A stretch of 6,735 nt of DNA. It comes from Candidatus Cloacimonadota bacterium (GTDB taxonomy: Bacteria; Cloacimonadota; Cloacimonadia; Cloacimonadales; TCS61). The notes under the pieces were generated by a model. That model did no database searches. It was not told the origin of the DNA and saw nothing but the letters and a program-made list of their open reading frames with translations. Shown here in pieces: positions 5,584-6,735 of this stretch (positions are counted from its first letter, which is position 1; every line of letters begins with the position of its first letter). The stretch covers positions 1-6,735 of the forward strand of contig JAQICU010000375.1 in assembly GCA_027858325.1 (NCBI GenBank), read 5' to 3'. The translations under genes were made by a program, and so were the position numbers.

Positions 5584-5605
5584 CGAACAACTTTTTTGTT
5601 GTTCG
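5584..5605 (-). terminator. Terminator-like hairpin after the peptidase gene
   Basis: A perfect 8-bp stem, CGAACAAC with GTTGTTCG, and a 6-nt loop, 15 nt past the peptidase stop codon. On the minus strand it is followed by TTTCAGTTTATG, only a weak T tract, so it is a moderate candidate for an intrinsic terminator. Confidence 0.4.
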
Positions 5606-5620
5606 CTGTTACACTCTATT

Positions 5621-6735
5621 CTATTCTCTTGAATATTCTCTGATTACTTCTTTAACCCACTTAACACCATTCTTCAGATCAATGAACTTTATAAATTCAT
5701 TAACAGTGTGAACATCTTCCATTCCGCTTCCAACAACAGCCATTTTCAAGCCTTTGAAGTTAAAGATATTGGCATCACTACCACCGCCGCTGATCCCACT
5801 TTTAAAAGGTAAACCAATATTTTCAGTAGCTTTTTTTGCTATTAGTATACAAGGATCATCATCTTTAAGTACAAAAGCCGGATATTCCTTCTGGATAATT
5901 GATTCAACTGAAGCTTGGAAATCATCAAGTTTGTATTTGGCTGCAGTATTAAGTAGTGTTTGTTTAATGTCATTTGTAATTTTTTGTAATTTTTCTGCAT
6001 TATGGCTTCTAACTTCTGCTTTCAGAATTACTTCTTTGGGGATGATATTTGTAGCAGTTCCACCTTTTATGATGCCAATATTGCAGGTCGTTTCTTCATC
6101 AATTCGTCCCAACTTCATTTTGGAAATTGCTTCTGCTGCAATTTGGATGGCACTTACTCCGCATTCAGGAGCAGCTCCTGCATGAGATTCTTTCCCGTGA
6201 ATTGTGAATTTCATACTATTTTGTGAGGGAGCACCAGTAACAACATGTCCAACTTTATGTGAATCCAGAGCATATCCAAACTCAGATTTTATATTTGATA
6301 GATCAAAAAGCTTTGCACCCAGAAGTCCGATCTCTTCAGAAATAGTTAACAGCACTTCGATGGGTGCATGATCTTCATTAGCTTCATTTATTTCTTTAAT
6401 AGCCCATATAATTTCAGCAATTCCGGATTTATCGTCTGCACCAAGAATTGTAGTACCATCTGTTACAATTCTATCATCTTTTATCTGTGGTTTGATGCCA
6501 TTTCCCGGAACAACAGTATCCATGTGGGCACATAATAGAATAGGTTTTTTATCAATATTCCCAGAGAAGTAACCGTAAAGGTTTCCAATATTTCCACCTG
6601 TTTTTTCGTTAGCATTATCAAAAGTAACTTCTGCTCCCAAATCACGTAGATCTTTTGCTATTTTTGAAGCTAAAGCTTTTTCATTTTTAGATTCACTATC
6701 GATCTTGATCAGTGAAATAAAATAATCTATAAGTT
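5621..6735 (-). CDS. M20-family PepT-like zinc peptidase (5' end missing)
   Basis: There are 370 residues visible and the frame stays open to the window edge, so the true start lies just outside; an internal TTG at 6640 is not the start. In visible numbering, the dizinc site of the M20/PepT family is complete: H70 and D72 (CAHMDTV), bridging D100 (LGADDKSG), E133 as general base and E134 (TISEEIGLLGA), D157 (ALDSH) and H342 (EDVHTVNEF). GKESHAG (180-186) and SGGGSDAN (315-322) are also typical. The family removes N-terminal residues from short peptides in the cytoplasm. The sequence resembles the shorter PepT-like group of about 370 residues rather than classical PepT of about 410, so substrate range is uncertain and no symbol is given. 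Only a few N-terminal residues appear to be missing. It is upstream of dapB but separated by 256 bp and a hairpin, so is probably a separate transcript. Confidence 0.9.
   Translation of the reverse strand, partial: LIDYFISLIKIDSESKNEKALASKIAKDLRDLGAEVTFDNANEKTGGNIGNLYGYFSGNIDKKPILLCAHMDTVVPGNGIKPQIKDDRIVTDGTTILGADDKSGIAEIIWAIKEINEANEDHAPIEVLLTISEEIGLLGAKLFDLSNIKSEFGYALDSHKVGHVVTGAPSQNSMKFTIHGKESHAGAAPECGVSAIQIAAEAISKMKLGRIDEETTCNIGIIKGGTATNIIPKEVILKAEVRSHNAEKLQKITNDIKQTLLNTAAKYKLDDFQASVESIIQKEYPAFVLKDDDPCILIAKKATENIGLPFKSGISGGGSDANIFNFKGLKMAVVGSGMEDVHTVNEFIKFIDLKNGVKWVKEVIREYSRE

Noticed and set aside
5365..5620. Lysine riboswitch upstream of dapB
   Set aside because: The region is short and consists of AT-rich motifs and dispersed repeats; no multi-helix aptamer pattern of the lysine class could be made out.
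5621..6640. Peptidase starting at the internal TTG at 6640
   Set aside because: The frame continues upstream to the window edge with clear M20-type sequence (ISLIKIDSES), so the true start is outside the window.

Overview
This is an AT-rich bacterial chromosomal window in which every supported gene lies on the minus strand. The genes are ordinary housekeeping ones, and the overall look (AT-rich codons, short signal peptides, dispersed GTCATCCTGA-type extragenic repeats) suggests an uncultured Gram-negative lineage of the Bacteroidota/FCB kind, perhaps Cloacimonadota-like. That placement is an impression from the sequence alone and is held with low confidence.

Layout, read in the direction of transcription (high to low coordinates). 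(1) 6735-5621: a nearly complete M20-family zinc peptidase of the PepT-like type, missing only its first few residues at the window edge. (2) 5620-5365: a 256-bp intergenic region with a terminator-like hairpin, two copies of a dispersed palindromic repeat, a cluster of five TTAGT/ACTAA motifs and a 10-bp tandem repeat overlapping the dapB ribosome binding site. (3) 5364-428: five tightly packed genes, dapB, dapF, a YfiM/DUF2279-like small exported protein, a RodZ-like membrane HTH protein and a TIGR03960-type radical SAM protein. Gaps are 6 nt, a 4-nt overlap, 5 nt and 13 nt, so this is almost certainly one operon. (4) 427-47: a 381-bp gene-free stretch holding a composite repeat with a striking three-way-junction palindrome. 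(5) 46-1: the first 15 codons of another exported protein, with its own ribosome binding site, running off the window.

How the genes fit together: DapB and DapF are two steps of the diaminopimelate pathway, which supplies both lysine and the meso-DAP cross-linking residue of peptidoglycan. RodZ proteins link the MreB cytoskeleton to the wall-elongation machinery. The operon therefore has a cell-wall/cell-shape theme, and the YfiM-like protein and the radical SAM protein, both of poorly known function, travel with it.

No mobile-element genes, CRISPR array, tRNA or rRNA, toxin-antitoxin or defence genes were seen. The unusual content is in the two intergenic regions: small structured repeats, including one with apparent compensatory base changes between copies.
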